64,000 nt of DNA from the NCBI GenBank assembly GCA_947491935.1, contig CANLLF010000001.1:806001-870000 (forward strand). The letters run 5' to 3'. Numbering within the stretch: position 1 is the first letter of the stretch; each line of letters opens with the position of its first letter. This DNA is from an uncultured Roseicyclus sp. Lineage in GTDB: Bacteria > Pseudomonadota > Alphaproteobacteria > Rhodobacterales > Rhodobacteraceae. The position numbers and the translations under genes were made by a program. Below, piece after piece: positions 36,489-46,221 of this stretch. The notes under the pieces are model-generated. The model saw only the letters and a list, made by a program, of their open reading frames with translations. It had not been told where the DNA came from and did no database searches.

Positions 36489-38107
36489 TGGTGGCGCGCG
36501 ATCATGGCCTGGACCTCAGCGACCAGATCATCGAGGGCCACTTCGGTTTGTGCGGGCTGGGATTTCCATTCCTCCAAGGTCGCGTCCTCGGCCAGCTTGG
36601 CGCCCAGGATCAGGTCCTTGAGCTGCACCACGCCGCGCGCGGCCTCATCGGAGCCCTGGATCACGGCGACGGGGGACCGGCGCTTGTCTGCATATTTCAA
36701 CTGGTTGCCGAAGTTCTTCGGGTTGCCCAGATAAACCTCCGCCCGGATACCTGCCTTGCGCAGGGTCGACGCCATGGCCTGATACTCGGCCATCCGGTCC
36801 CGATCCATGATCGTCACGATCACCGGCCCCGCATCCTCACCCTTGAGTTGCCCCTTGGCGCGAAGCGCCGCCAGCAGCCGATCGACTCCGATGGAAATCC
36901 CCGTGGCCGGGACTTCCTGCCCGGTGAAGCGCTTGACTAGATCGTCATACCGCCCGCCGCCTGCCACGGAGCCGAACTGGCGTGGACGACCCTTCTCGTC
37001 CTTGATCTCGAAGGTCAGCTCCGCTTCATAGACCGGACCGGTATAGTAGCCGAGACCCCGGACGACGGAGGGGTCAATTACGATACGGTCGGGGCCATAG
37101 CCTTGCCGAAAACAGAGTTGGACAATGTCGAACAACTCCTGTGGGCCTGCCTGACCTTCTAGGCCAAGATCCACGTTAAAGAAGTCAATCCATGCCCCGT
37201 TCAACCTCTTTTGATCTAGGAGGTCGTCCACAACACATTCCACATCATCGAATTGCCCGATCAATGGCTCCCCTCGAAGAGCCCTCAGAGCGCCTGCAGC
37301 GTCCTGATCCGTATCAGAGCCATTTGTCGAAAGAGTTTGGAGTTTTAGTTCCAAAAACTCCCTAGCATTGGCAAATTTCATTATCGTTTCAGCTTGCTCG
37401 TCATCAAGGTCGGCACCCTGGGTGAAATCGCCACTCTCATCCTTGCGCCCTTCGCCCAGTAGCGCGCGCACACCGTCTGCGCCCAGCCGGTCCAGCTTAT
37501 CAATTGCCCGTAACACGATCCCGCGTTCGGCCTCCTTGTCGTCCCCCGCGAGCCCTGCGACTTCCATCACGCCATTCAGCACCTTACGGCTATTCACGCG
37601 CACCACGTAGTCGCCGCGCTCGATGCCAACGGCCTCAAGGCAGTCGGCCAGCATCGCGCAGATCTCGGCATCGGCGGCAACCGATGCGCTTCCAACCGTA
37701 TCGGCATCACATTGATAGAATTGCCGGAACCGCCCCGGCCCGGGCTTTTCGTTGCGCCAGACCGGCCCCATCGTGAAGCGGCGGTAGGGGGAGGGCAGAT
37801 CGTTGCGGTATTGCGCGGCAACGCGGGCCAGCGGCGCCGTCATGTCATAGCGCAGAGCGAGCCATTTATCGTCTTCCTCGAACGCAAACACGCCCTCGTT
37901 CGGGCGATCGACGTCCGGCAGGAACTTGCCCAGGGCCTCGACCGTTTCCACGCCGCTCGTCTCCAGCGGGTCGAAGCCATAGCGATGATAGACCTCGGCA
38001 ATCTTGCGCAGCATGTCCTCGCGCTCCGTCACCTCGGCGCCGAAGTAGTCGCGAAACCCCTTTGGCGTCTCGGCCTTGGGGCGGGGCTGTTTTTTCTGCT
38101 TGGCCAT
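36485..38107 (-). CDS. hisS: histidyl-tRNA synthetase
   Basis: Charges tRNA-His. 540 residues, longer than the roughly 420-500 usual for bacteria. Motif 1 region [20 protein letters not shown], motif 2 [20 protein letters not shown], HisA-type [18 protein letters not shown] and motif 3 [15 protein letters not shown] are intact, and a C-terminal anticodon-binding domain follows. Residues about 223-342, the insertion domain between motif 2 and RGLGYYTGP, are encoded by DNA near 51% GC (37081-37440, counted by hand) with odd codon choice, against about 70% in the next 60 bases. This suggests a recombined segment. First gene of hisS-hisZ-hisG. Confidence 0.95.
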   Translation of the reverse strand: MAKQKKQPRPKAETPKGFRDYFGAEVTEREDMLRKIAEVYHRYGFDPLETSGVETVEALGKFLPDVDRPNEGVFAFEEDDKWLALRYDMTAPLARVAAQYRNDLPSPYRRFTMGPVWRNEKPGPGRFRQFYQCDADTVGSASVAADAEICAMLADCLEAVGIERGDYVVRVNSRKVLNGVMEVAGLAGDDKEAERGIVLRAIDKLDRLGADGVRALLGEGRKDESGDFTQGADLDDEQAETIMKFANAREFLELKLQTLSTNGSDTDQDAAGALRALRGEPLIGQFDDVECVVDDLLDQKRLNGAWIDFFNVDLGLEGQAGPQELFDIVQLCFRQGYGPDRIVIDPSVVRGLGYYTGPVYEAELTFEIKDEKGRPRQFGSVAGGGRYDDLVKRFTGQEVPATGISIGVDRLLAALRAKGQLKGEDAGPVIVTIMDRDRMAEYQAMASTLRKAGIRAEVYLGNPKNFGNQLKYADKRRSPVAVIQGSDEAARGVVQLKDLILGAKLAEDATLEEWKSQPAQTEVALDDLVAEVQAMIARHQ

Positions 38108-38180
38108 GGCCGGTCACGCCTTAAATTCGGGTCGCGCTTCCTCTAACGGGTGGGGGAGGCCGGAGCAAGGAGGCGAGGCA

Positions 38181-38387
38181 ATGGCGAGCGACATGCGGCT
38201 GGAAGAACAGGTGGCGCATCTGACCAAGGCGGTGGATGAAATGTCCGAGGTTGTCGCGCGGCAGGATGCCGAGATCGCGGTACTGACCCGGCGAGTGGAG
38301 ATGCTGATGTCGCGCGAGGCGGAGCGCGAGATCGATGGCAGCAGCGGCAGCATTCCGTTGGCGGATCAGAAACCGCCGCACTGGTAG
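38181..38387 (+). CDS. slyX: SlyX family protein
   Basis: 68 residues: a coiled coil of the SlyX type (EEQVAHLTKAVDEMSEVVAR, VLTRRVEMLMSREAE) ending in the family's PPHW (usually PPHY). SlyX proteins are widespread but of unknown function. ATG 38181 has GGAGG/GAGG upstream. Divergent from hisS, convergent with the MFS gene. Confidence 0.8.
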   Translation: MASDMRLEEQVAHLTKAVDEMSEVVARQDAEIAVLTRRVEMLMSREAEREIDGSSGSIPLADQKPPHW

Positions 38388-38424
38388 GCGCGCTTACGGT
38401 GATCGTTCGAGTGCGGCCAACCTC

Positions 38425-38486
38425 CCGGCTCCGGGGCTCTGCCCCGTCCTTCGGACTCCCCGGAGTTTTTCGGCCAAGATGAAAGA
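38425..38486. repeat. Rhodobacterales intergenic palindromic repeat
   Basis: Contains the hairpin CGGGGC TCT GCCCCG (38432-38446) followed by TCCCCGGAGTTTTTCGGCCA, then AGATGAAAG. Elements of this kind (GGGGC...GCCCC near an AAATACTCC/GGCCAAGATGAA box) are scattered between genes in Rhodobacterales. It lies between convergent slyX and the MFS gene, so it may serve as a terminator. Related stretches occur inside xdhA and xdhB in this window. Confidence 0.7.
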
Positions 38487-38513
38487 GACGCGCGATTGGC
38501 CCTCGATGGGAGG

Positions 38514-39740
38514 TCAGGCGGGTGCGGGCATGGCTGGTGCGCGCGGGCGGGATCGCAGCAGGATGTAGACCATGAGTGCGACGTTGAGCGCGTTGAAGGC
38601 GATCCCGTTCAGGAATGCCCATTGGTAGGATCCCGTCAGGTCGTAGATCCACCCCGAGAGCCAGCCGCCAATCGCCATACCGATGATCGTAGACATCATC
38701 ACGAAGCCGACCCGCGCCCCGGCCTCGCGCGCCGGGAGGTATTCGCGAACAATCACGGCGTAGGAAGGGACGATGCCGCCCTGGCTCAGCCCGAAGATCA
38801 TCGACACCAGGTAGAGAGATGTGAGGCCCGTTGTTGGCAGGTACAGGAACAGCGCCAACATCTGCAGGGTCGATCCGATCAGCAGGGTCAGCACGCCGCC
38901 CAGTTTGTCGGCCATCAGGCCGGAGACAAGCCGCGAGGCCACACCGCCCAGGAGCATCAGGCTGAGCATTTCCGCGCCCACTGCGGGGCCGTAGCCCAGA
39001 TCCACGCAATAGGCGACAATGTGGACCTGCGGCATCGACATCGCCACGCAGCATCCGATCCCCGCAACGGCCAGCAGGGCCGTCAGCGCGCGCGGGCTGA
39101 GGCCGGTGGTCAGTGCCTTGGCCGCGGCGGCGGCGTCCGACGTCATCATCGCGGCCTCGGGCAATTTGCGGCGCAGGGTCAGCGTGAGGGGCAGCATGAC
39201 AAAGATACAGGCCAGGGCAAGGATCACGTAGGCCGCCCGCCAGCCATCGGCGGCCAGCGTGCCCGCCAAAAGAAGGGGCCAGATGGCACCCGACAGGTAA
39301 TTGCCGGATGCGGCAATCGCCACGGCCAACCCACGCCGCTTCAGGAACCATTGCGAGGTGTCAGCGATCAGCGGCCCGAAGCTGGCCGACGAGCCGAACC
39401 CGATGGCAAATTGCGCCACTGACAGAAGGGCGATGTTGGGGGCGAGAAAGGCCGCTCCATAGCCCGCGCCCATCAAGACGGCCGAGGCCGCCAGCGACAG
39501 GGCCAGGCCGAACCGGTCCACGGCCTTGCCGATCAGGAAATTGCCAAGCGCAAAGCCCACCATCGTGAGCGTGTAGGGGATGGACGCATCGGCCCGCGTC
39601 GCGCCGAATTCGGCCTGCACGTCTGGCAGGATCAGGATCGTCGCCCACATGCCCGCATTCCCAATCAGCGACAGGCCAAGCGCGAGGGCGAGGCGAGTCC
39701 ATGAGGCGCGGTTATCGAGAGGGGGGTGGGCCGGTGTCAT
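38514..39740 (-). CDS. MFS transporter
   Basis: 408 residues with about twelve transmembrane segments, of the monocarboxylate/OFA-like style: an N-terminal SLIGNAGMWATILILPDVQA segment and QWFLKRRGLAVAIAASGNYL between TM4 and TM5, then a central break (LRRKLPEAAMMTSDAAAAAK). Substrate unknown. No operon partners. Confidence 0.87.
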   Translation of the reverse strand: MTPAHPPLDNRASWTRLALALGLSLIGNAGMWATILILPDVQAEFGATRADASIPYTLTMVGFALGNFLIGKAVDRFGLALSLAASAVLMGAGYGAAFLAPNIALLSVAQFAIGFGSSASFGPLIADTSQWFLKRRGLAVAIAASGNYLSGAIWPLLLAGTLAADGWRAAYVILALACIFVMLPLTLTLRRKLPEAAMMTSDAAAAAKALTTGLSPRALTALLAVAGIGCCVAMSMPQVHIVAYCVDLGYGPAVGAEMLSLMLLGGVASRLVSGLMADKLGGVLTLLIGSTLQMLALFLYLPTTGLTSLYLVSMIFGLSQGGIVPSYAVIVREYLPAREAGARVGFVMMSTIIGMAIGGWLSGWIYDLTGSYQWAFLNGIAFNALNVALMVYILLRSRPRAPAMPAPA

Positions 39741-39878
39741 CAGGGCCGCAGCCTAGGCGCGCTCCGGCGCGTTGGAAAGGCCGCTCCCACACCGCGATAT
39801 GGCAAAAAACCGGCGCTATGCTGCACGACCGAAATGTTCAATTGACACGACCTGCCGGTCTGACTCTATCTACCGTCC

Positions 39879-40307
39879 ATGGATATCAAACTCATTGCCC
39901 CCGCCCTCGCCCTTCCCTTTTCCCTCCTGCTGGCCGCCCCTGCCATGGCCGAGCCCGTGTGCTCCGGCGGCGGCTATGCCGCCGATGCCCTGGTGGTGCC
40001 CGATCCCGCCATCGGCACAATTTCCGTGTCGACCCAATACGCATGGGACGGTGGCGGCCGCCTGCACGAGGTGTGCAACCTTCTGACCGAAGGCGGTGAC
40101 TTTTTCGCCACCTGGTCCCTGTTTTCCGGTGAGATAGATGCCAGCTATCCTGGTATCTGCGTTTCGCTGACCAACACCGATGGGGTGGAATGGTTCTCGT
40201 GCAAAACGCCCGATGCAGTCACCGCCGCTTATGATGCCGAAGTCGGCAGCGAAAGCGCGCTTCTGCGGTTCGATGCGTGGGAGCCGCAGGCACCGGTTCT
40301 GCAATAA
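39879..40307 (+). CDS. secreted hypothetical protein
   Basis: 142 residues with a signal peptide (MDIKLIAPALALPFSLLLAA, AMA cleavage). The mature part is beta-rich and has four Cys (PVCSGGGYA, HEVCNLLTEGG, PGICVSL, FSCKTP) that could form two disulfides. No family recognised. Followed by a strong hairpin. Confidence 0.7.
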   Translation: MDIKLIAPALALPFSLLLAAPAMAEPVCSGGGYAADALVVPDPAIGTISVSTQYAWDGGGRLHEVCNLLTEGGDFFATWSLFSGEIDASYPGICVSLTNTDGVEWFSCKTPDAVTAAYDAEVGSESALLRFDAWEPQAPVLQ

Positions 40308-40337
40308 GTCGCGCGATCCGCACGGCCGCGGAATAAG

Positions 40338-40368
40338 AAAGAGCCTTGGCGCGATGCCAAGGCTCTTT
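40338..40368 (+). terminator. rho-independent terminator
   Basis: A perfect 13-bp stem AAAGAGCCTTGGC/GCCAAGGCTCTTT (40338-40350 with 40356-40368) with a 5-base loop, 30 bases after the secreted protein's stop codon. The stem's own A and T ends make it able to work in both directions. Confidence 0.75.
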
Positions 40369-40379
40369 CGACCTAAATC

Positions 40380-40733
40380 AAAGGGTTCGGTCTGAAAATC
40401 CCTTAGTGAATGACCGAAACCGTGCAACGATGCATGGATCCGGTTCACCTATCTCCGCAACCGGACGCAACCATTGAGGGTTGCCGGTCAAACGGTACAA
40501 ACGTCTTGGTCATGGCGCTATTCGCCAGACGACTTTTCAAATGGGTAGTCCCAGTCGTGCCGCCCCCCTTAGAGCATCCGGATTACCGAAGTGTATCCTC
40601 GGCCGCCGGTCATATAGAAAGCAGACGCATCATCTCCTACCCGATTTGATCGTTTGGTCAACAGGCGGAACAGGTCGGAAACATCGCGTTTGGAATCTGC
40701 GAACAATAGCCTGTCTAAAAGGACAGGTTTTTT
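40380..40733 (+). ncRNA. candidate small RNA ending at an orphan terminator
   Basis: Inferred only from the orphan terminator at 40710-40733. A small hairpin TGGCG/CGCCA (near 40512-40526) lies within. The 5' end is unknown and no promoter is clear. None of the known RNAs I can recognise by core motifs (RNase P RNA, SRP RNA, tmRNA) was seen here. Confidence 0.25.
40710..40733 (+). terminator. orphan rho-independent terminator
   Basis: Stem CCTGTC/GACAGG (40710-40715 with 40722-40727), 6-base loop TAAAAG, then six T (40728-40733). A textbook terminator reading on the plus strand, with no plus-strand protein gene in the preceding 340 bases. Confidence 0.75.
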
Positions 40734-40890
40734 CCATTTTGATGACAATTTGTGTGAAGGGCGTAACGTATTGTGATCGTCACGCGCTCAGCTCCGCGCA
40801 ACACAACCGCAGAGTGATTCGGTCTTCCTGCGCGCAACCAGTGGCTTGACGTAAGGGCAACGTCGGGGTTCGTGCAGCAGGACACATGGC

Positions 40891-43800
40891 TCAGACTTCT
40901 TCCACCATCACCACACCCTCTAGGCTCCGTAACGCACCCTTGATCTGGGGGGAGACCGGGAAATCCTCCCCAAGGATCACCTCCACCTCACCGGGCAGAT
41001 CGGGCGCCATCAGGCACAGGTGGATGGGGCCCTTGGCGGCGCGGGACGCCTCGGCCACCGTCCGCTCCAACAGGCCTTCGACGGAAACCACGCCGGCTTC
41101 ATCCTCGACAAACACTCGCAGCCCGTTGGCCTCACCAGCGATGGCATTATCGACGGGTTGAATGCCCCGGGCGAGCAGTTTTAGCTGATCCGCCTCAAGG
41201 GTTGCTTCCGCCTGCACAATTACGTTGCTGCCGGTTTCAAGAAACTCGCGGGATGCCTCCAGCGTGTCGGAAAACACAGTCACCTCGTAAAGGCCGGTGG
41301 GATCCGACAGCGACACGAAGGCGAACCGGTTCCCCCGCTGGCTCTTCCGCTCCTGCTTGACGCTGACGGCACCCGCCATCTTGGCCACGAAGGGGCCTTG
41401 CTGAACCCGAATCTCGACCTCGTTCAGCGTCATGACACCGCGCCGTTTCAGGGCGGGTAAGTAATCATCCAGCGGGTGGCCGGAGAAATAGAAGCCCACC
41501 GCCTGATGCTCCGCCGCCAACCGTTCGTTGGGCAACCAATCGGGCGGATTGGCGAGCCTGGGTTCGGGCAGGTCATCTCCCGCATCCCCAAACAGCGACA
41601 CCTGATCGGAGGCCGCTTGATCATGGACCGCCGCGGAATACGCCGTCAGCCCATCCAGGCTGTCCATCACGCAGCGGCGGTTGCGATCCAGTTCGTCGAA
41701 GGCTCCGGCGCGGGCCAGCATCTCCAACGACCGCTTGCCAACCCGCTTCAGGTCCACCCGGCGCGCCAGATCGAAGAGCGTCGCGTAGGGTTTGGCCCCC
41801 TGCTCTGTATTGCGCCCGTCGACGATCATCTTCATCGCCTCGACGCCCACGTTTTTCAGCGCGCCAAGAGCGTAGAGGATCTTGCCATCTTGCACCGTGA
41901 AGGTCGCCGCCGACCGGTTCACGCAAGGAGGCAGCGTCTCGATCCCCATCCGGTCAACTTCCTGCTTATAGACGGCCAGCTTGTCGGTCAGATGGATGTC
42001 GCAATTCATGACGGCGGCCATGAATTCAACGGGATGGTTCGCCTTCAGCCATGCGGTCTGGTAGCTCACGACGGCATAGGCGGCAGCGTGGGATTTGTTG
42101 AAACCGTAGTTAGCGAACTTGTCGAGAAGGTTCCAAACCTCGATCGCCTTGGCCTCATCCACGCCGTTTTCCGCGGCGCCCTTCAGGAACTTCGGACGTT
42201 CTGCATCCATCGCTTCCTGAATCTTCTTACCCATGGCACGGCGCAGCAGGTCGGCGCCGCCAAGCGAATATCCCGCCATCTCCTGGGCGATCTGCATCAC
42301 CTGTTCCTGGTAGACGATGATGCCCTGCGTCTCGTCCAGAATGTGGTCGATGGTCGGATGCAGCTTTTCGCGGTCGCTGATCCCGTTCTTCACCTCGCAG
42401 AACTTCGGAATATTCTCCATCGGGCCGGGACGGTAGAGCGCGACCAGCGCGATGATATCCTCAATACAATCCGGTTTCATACGCCGCAACGCGTCCATCA
42501 TGCCTGAGCTTTCAACCTGGAACACGGCGACAGTCTTGGCTGAGGCGTAGAGATCATAACTGGCCTTGTCGTCCAGCGGGATCAGGTTGATCTGGTTCTC
42601 CGTCCCCGGCGCGGGATCGTAGAGCTGCGCGCCATCCGGCCCCTCGTGCAATTGCCGCCCCGATTTATGGATCAGCTCAATCGCGTTCTGCACAACGGTC
42701 AGCGTCTTCAGGCCCAGAAAGTCAAACTTCACCAGCCCCGCCGGCTCTACCCACTTCATATTGAACTGCGTGGCGGGCATGTCGGATCGCGGGTCGCGAT
42801 AGAGCGGCACCAACTCGTCCAGCGGACGATCCCCGATCACCACGCCGGCGGCATGGGTGGAGGCATTTCGAAGCAAGCCTTCGATCTTCTCGGCGTAATC
42901 CATGAGACGGCGGGTCGGATTCACACGGCCATCGCGCTTGTCCTGTTCGCTCTCGCGCATTTCCTCGCGGATGCGTTCTTCTTGCGCCACCGCCTGAGCG
43001 ATGGAGACGGGTTTCACCCCCTCCACGGGGATCATCTTGGACAAGCGATCAACCTGCCCGAACGGCATCTGCAACACCCGACCCACGTCACGGACAGCGG
43101 CTTTGGACAAGAGCGCGCCGAAGGTGATGATCTGCCCCACCCGGTCGCGGCCGTATTTCTCCTGCACATAGCGGATCACTTCTTCCCGGCGATCCATGCA
43201 GAAGTCGATATCGAAATCCGGCATCGAGACGCGTTCCGGATTCAGGAAGCGTTCGAACAGCAAGGAATATCGCAGCGGATCAAGGTCCGTGATCGTCAAG
43301 GCATAGGCCACCAGCGAGCCAGCACCGGACCCGCGCCCCGGCCCCACGGGGATCTCTTGATCCTTGGACCACTTGATGAAATCCGCAACGATCAGGAAGT
43401 AGCCGGGGAACCCCATCCGTTCGATGATCCCAAGCTCGAAATCGAGCCGTTCCTGATACTCCTCAACCGATGCTGCGTGCGGGATCACTGCCAAGCGCTC
43501 TTTCAGGCCATCATTGGCCTGGCGGCGCAGTTCCTCCACCTCGTTATCGGCGAATTTAGGCAAGATCGGGTCGTGCATTTCTGCCCGGAACGCGCACCGC
43601 CGGGCAATCTCGACAGAGTTTTCCAGCGCCTCCGGCAAGTCCGCGAACAGGGCCGCCATCTCTTCCGGCGACTTGAACGAATGCTGCGGGGTCAAGCGGC
43701 GGCGCGGCTCGGATTGGTCCACATAGGCCCCCTGCGCGATGCAAATCATCGCGTCATGGGCCTCGTAAATCTCGGGCTTGGGGAAGTAGACATCGTTTGT

Positions 43801-44421
43801 GGCCACAAGCGGCAAGCCCAACTGGTAGGCCAATTCCACATGGCCCCGCTCGGTTGTCTTCTCTGCCTCCGGCAAGCCGCCTTCGCCGGGGTGGCGCTGC
43901 AATTCCACGTACAGCCGGTCGGGATAGATCGCCGACAAGGTTTTCAACAATGCCTCAGCCTTGGGCAATTGCGCAGCCTGCAGATGCCGCCCGACCGGCC
44001 CATCAGGGCCACCGGACAGGCAAATCAAACCCTCCGAATGCCCCTCAAGCTCCGCCAACGTCACATGGGGAAGTGACCCGTCCCCGCGCAGATAGAGCGC
44101 GGAATTCAGCTTCATCAGGTTCTCGTATCCCGTCCGGTTCTGCGCCAGCAAAACCACCGCCGCCGGTGCGCGTGGCCTCTCCCCCGGCGCGGCAACCTCG
44201 TATTCCACATCGATCTGGCAGCCGATGATCGGCTGCACCCCCGCTTTCTTCGCCATTTCGGAGAATTCGAGCGCGCAGAACATGTTGTTCGTGTCGGTCA
44301 CGGCGACGGCTGGCATACCTGCATCGGCGACGAGACCGGGCAGTTTCTTCACCTTCATCGCCCCTTCCAGCAGGGAGTATTCGGTGTGAAGGCGCAGGTG
44401 GATGAATCGGGGCTGGGTCAT
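40891..44421 (-). CDS. dnaE: DNA polymerase III subunit alpha
   Basis: Catalytic subunit of the replicative polymerase. 1176 residues: PHP domain first (HLRLHTEYSLLEGAMKV), then the polymerase core with GPGRGSGAGSLVAYALTITD and MPDFDIDFCMDRREEVIRYV (catalytic aspartates). Next are the finger region (KSHAAAYAVVSYQTAWLKAN), a helix-hairpin-helix and an OB domain near KMAGAVSVKQERKSQRGNRF. Length is normal for DnaE1. The gene stands alone. Confidence 0.97.
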   Translation of the reverse strand: MTQPRFIHLRLHTEYSLLEGAMKVKKLPGLVADAGMPAVAVTDTNNMFCALEFSEMAKKAGVQPIIGCQIDVEYEVAAPGERPRAPAAVVLLAQNRTGYENLMKLNSALYLRGDGSLPHVTLAELEGHSEGLICLSGGPDGPVGRHLQAAQLPKAEALLKTLSAIYPDRLYVELQRHPGEGGLPEAEKTTERGHVELAYQLGLPLVATNDVYFPKPEIYEAHDAMICIAQGAYVDQSEPRRRLTPQHSFKSPEEMAALFADLPEALENSVEIARRCAFRAEMHDPILPKFADNEVEELRRQANDGLKERLAVIPHAASVEEYQERLDFELGIIERMGFPGYFLIVADFIKWSKDQEIPVGPGRGSGAGSLVAYALTITDLDPLRYSLLFERFLNPERVSMPDFDIDFCMDRREEVIRYVQEKYGRDRVGQIITFGALLSKAAVRDVGRVLQMPFGQVDRLSKMIPVEGVKPVSIAQAVAQEERIREEMRESEQDKRDGRVNPTRRLMDYAEKIEGLLRNASTHAAGVVIGDRPLDELVPLYRDPRSDMPATQFNMKWVEPAGLVKFDFLGLKTLTVVQNAIELIHKSGRQLHEGPDGAQLYDPAPGTENQINLIPLDDKASYDLYASAKTVAVFQVESSGMMDALRRMKPDCIEDIIALVALYRPGPMENIPKFCEVKNGISDREKLHPTIDHILDETQGIIVYQEQVMQIAQEMAGYSLGGADLLRRAMGKKIQEAMDAERPKFLKGAAENGVDEAKAIEVWNLLDKFANYGFNKSHAAAYAVVSYQTAWLKANHPVEFMAAVMNCDIHLTDKLAVYKQEVDRMGIETLPPCVNRSAATFTVQDGKILYALGALKNVGVEAMKMIVDGRNTEQGAKPYATLFDLARRVDLKRVGKRSLEMLARAGAFDELDRNRRCVMDSLDGLTAYSAAVHDQAASDQVSLFGDAGDDLPEPRLANPPDWLPNERLAAEHQAVGFYFSGHPLDDYLPALKRRGVMTLNEVEIRVQQGPFVAKMAGAVSVKQERKSQRGNRFAFVSLSDPTGLYEVTVFSDTLEASREFLETGSNVIVQAEATLEADQLKLLARGIQPVDNAIAGEANGLRVFVEDEAGVVSVEGLLERTVAEASRAAKGPIHLCLMAPDLPGEVEVILGEDFPVSPQIKGALRSLEGVVMVEEV

Positions 44422-44509
44422 GGCCCAAAGCTATCCGACGCCGCGGGGATGCGGAACCGTAATCCCATCATCTGGTGGGTTTTTCCTCGCGCGCCCCTGC
44501 AACTGGTGG

Positions 44510-45340
44510 TCAGGGCAGGAGTTGATAGGCGGTGATCCGGCCGCGCCAATAGGGATCGTATCCCGCGAAATCATCGACATAGCCGACCTCGCCGCCCGTC
44601 GGGATGCGCCGCCCGCCGATGCGTTGGTAATCTTTGTAGAGCCCGCGCCATTCGCGGGACACGATCGTGCCATCCGGGCCTTCCTCCGGCCGATCTTCGG
44701 CGTGCATTTCCAGAATATCACCGTGGTCCCCGAACCGAAACGACACCCGCGCCGGGTTGGGGCTGAGCGGTAGTACGGCCTCGACCATGTTGTCCCCGAC
44801 GACCCGCCATTCGATCTCGGGGTTGCCGAGGATGGCGTCGGGCGCCCATGGGAGCTCTGCCAGATACCGCATCGCCTCTGCCCGATCCGCAACCGGACCT
44901 TCGGCATGGGCAACACGAAACGCGCCGAGGACAGCCGCCTGGAGCAACCCACGCCCGCCCACGAAACTGTCGATCACGGTGACCTTGGGAACGACCTCGC
45001 CCCCCTGACGCGCCGACCAGACGAACGCGCTGGTGCCCAACCCGATATGCTGCATCGCGGGCGTCACAACCCACGGCTTGTCGCGGCCCAGTTTCAGCTC
45101 GGCGGCTTGCGTCACGACCAGCGCACGCAAGGCCACGTTCGCGCCGCCACCATTCTTTTCCGCGAAGGCACGCACGATCTGTGGCAGGTCGACATGGCGC
45201 GTCGCAGGCCCCTCGCGCACTCGCCGCGCCAGATCCTCGGCCAATGCCGAAAACGAGCGTCGTCGACGAGCCCAGACTATCGTCAAGCCCCCAAACGCAA
45301 TAAGGAAAACCGCTACCAATATGCCGACCAGAACGCCCAT
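44510..45340 (-). CDS. membrane-anchored DUF6544-like protein
   Basis: 276 residues: an N-terminal transmembrane helix (MGVLVGILVAVFLIAFGGLT) and a soluble domain with HIGLGTSAFVWSARQGG, VIDSFVGGRGLLQAAVLGAF, RYLAELPWAPDAIL and GGRRIPTGGEVGYV, which fit the DUF6544 pattern. Function unknown. Divergent from the ArsR gene 105 bases away; they share an intergenic region with an inverted repeat. Confidence 0.72.
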   Translation of the reverse strand: MGVLVGILVAVFLIAFGGLTIVWARRRRSFSALAEDLARRVREGPATRHVDLPQIVRAFAEKNGGGANVALRALVVTQAAELKLGRDKPWVVTPAMQHIGLGTSAFVWSARQGGEVVPKVTVIDSFVGGRGLLQAAVLGAFRVAHAEGPVADRAEAMRYLAELPWAPDAILGNPEIEWRVVGDNMVEAVLPLSPNPARVSFRFGDHGDILEMHAEDRPEEGPDGTIVSREWRGLYKDYQRIGGRRIPTGGEVGYVDDFAGYDPYWRGRITAYQLLP

Positions 45341-45396
45341 AGTGGCATCCTAACATGGCCCAAAACAGGGGCGGCATGATCCTGCTCAAACTCAAA

Positions 45397-45416
45397 AGTT
45401 AGCCAAAGGGCTATCT
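45397..45416. promoter_or_regulatory. candidate ArsR operator
   Basis: Imperfect inverted repeat AGTTAGCC AAAG GGCTATCT (one mismatch) 30 bases upstream of the ArsR start, in the divergent region. ArsR-family repressors commonly bind such repeats near their own promoter; assignment is inference. Confidence 0.35.
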
Positions 45417-45445
45417 TTTTGCAATGATCCGCATTACTAAGCCCT

Positions 45446-45772
45446 ATGGCTAACCATTTGGACCACATTTTCACTGCCCTTGCCGATCCCACCCGCCGCG
45501 CCGTCATTGCCCGGCTGGGTCAGGGCGAGGCGCCGGTTTCAACCCTTGCCAGCCCCCATGACATGGCGCTGCCGAGTTTTCTGAAACACATCCATCAGCT
45601 TGAACGTGCCGGCCTTGTCAGCACCCGGAAGGTGGGGCGCACGCGCATCTGCACACTCCATCCCGAAGCTCTGGGCACGGTCAACACCTGGTTGGATCAG
45701 CAACGCCACATCTGGGAAGGCCGCCTTGACCGGCTTGACGCTTTTCTTTCCCGCACGGAGGACGATACATGA
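45446..45772 (+). CDS. ArsR family transcriptional regulator
   Basis: 108 residues: the winged helix is FTALADPTRRAVIARLGQGE, then LPSFLKHIHQLERAGLVSTR and KVGRTRICTLHPEALGTVNTWL. No metal-binding Cys is present, so it is of the non-metal group usually paired with SRPBCC genes. ATGA overlap with the next gene: a coupled regulator-SRPBCC-SRPBCC operon. Confidence 0.9.
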   Translation: MANHLDHIFTALADPTRRAVIARLGQGEAPVSTLASPHDMALPSFLKHIHQLERAGLVSTRKVGRTRICTLHPEALGTVNTWLDQQRHIWEGRLDRLDAFLSRTEDDT

Positions 45773-46221
45773 CCGATACCGAAACCCTCACCTTCTCGCG
45801 CAGCCTGTCCGCCGCGCCCGATCGCGTCCTCAAGGCGTTGACAGAAGCCGATGCGCGGATGGCGTGGGGCCCTCCCGATGCCGATACAGTTGTCTTGATC
45901 GAGGATCAGCCCGAGCCCGCGCCGGGCGTGCGCGAAACCTCTCGCTGCGGCCCGGCAGAGAACCCCTACGTGACCGTCCAGACCGACTGGATCCTGCTTG
46001 GGCCTGACCGCGTCAGCTATGCCGAAACCCTGTCGGCGGAGGGCGACGCCTTTGCCACCAGCCTTGCCATCTTCGATTTGGAGGAAACTCCGAATGGCAC
46101 CGAGATGTCTGCAACGATCCTGGTCGCCAGCTTCGCCGGGCCGGACGTGATACCCGAAGTGCAATCCGGATGGACCCACTCAGTGGAAAGCCTTGCCCGG
46201 TACATCGAAGGTGCAGCCTGA
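45769..46221 (+). CDS. SRPBCC (AHSA1-like) domain protein
   Basis: 150 residues of the START/Bet v1-like fold: an opening TFSRSLSAAPDRVLKALTEA is the AHSA1 N-terminal pattern, and GWTHSVESLARYIE closes it. It lacks the common W after the second strand (AHSA1 proteins often have WxxP; here MAWGPPDADT). Coupled at both ends (ATGA with arsR, TGATG with the next SRPBCC gene). Ligand unknown. Confidence 0.82.
   Translation: MTDTETLTFSRSLSAAPDRVLKALTEADARMAWGPPDADTVVLIEDQPEPAPGVRETSRCGPAENPYVTVQTDWILLGPDRVSYAETLSAEGDAFATSLAIFDLEETPNGTEMSATILVASFAGPDVIPEVQSGWTHSVESLARYIEGAA

Larger units (their letters stand above)
40369..40890. other. gene-free region between the secreted protein and dnaE
   Basis: About 520 bases with lower GC than the surroundings and no supported coding region; the short open frames inside lack ribosome sites and family resemblance. 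It holds a rho-independent terminator on the plus strand (40710-40733) without an obvious protein gene before it. The last part is downstream of dnaE. Confidence 0.5.

Noticed and set aside
40481-40849. A 122-codon plus-strand open frame in the gene-free region
   Set aside because: No ribosome site, atypical composition, and it runs straight through the strong terminator at 40710-40733.
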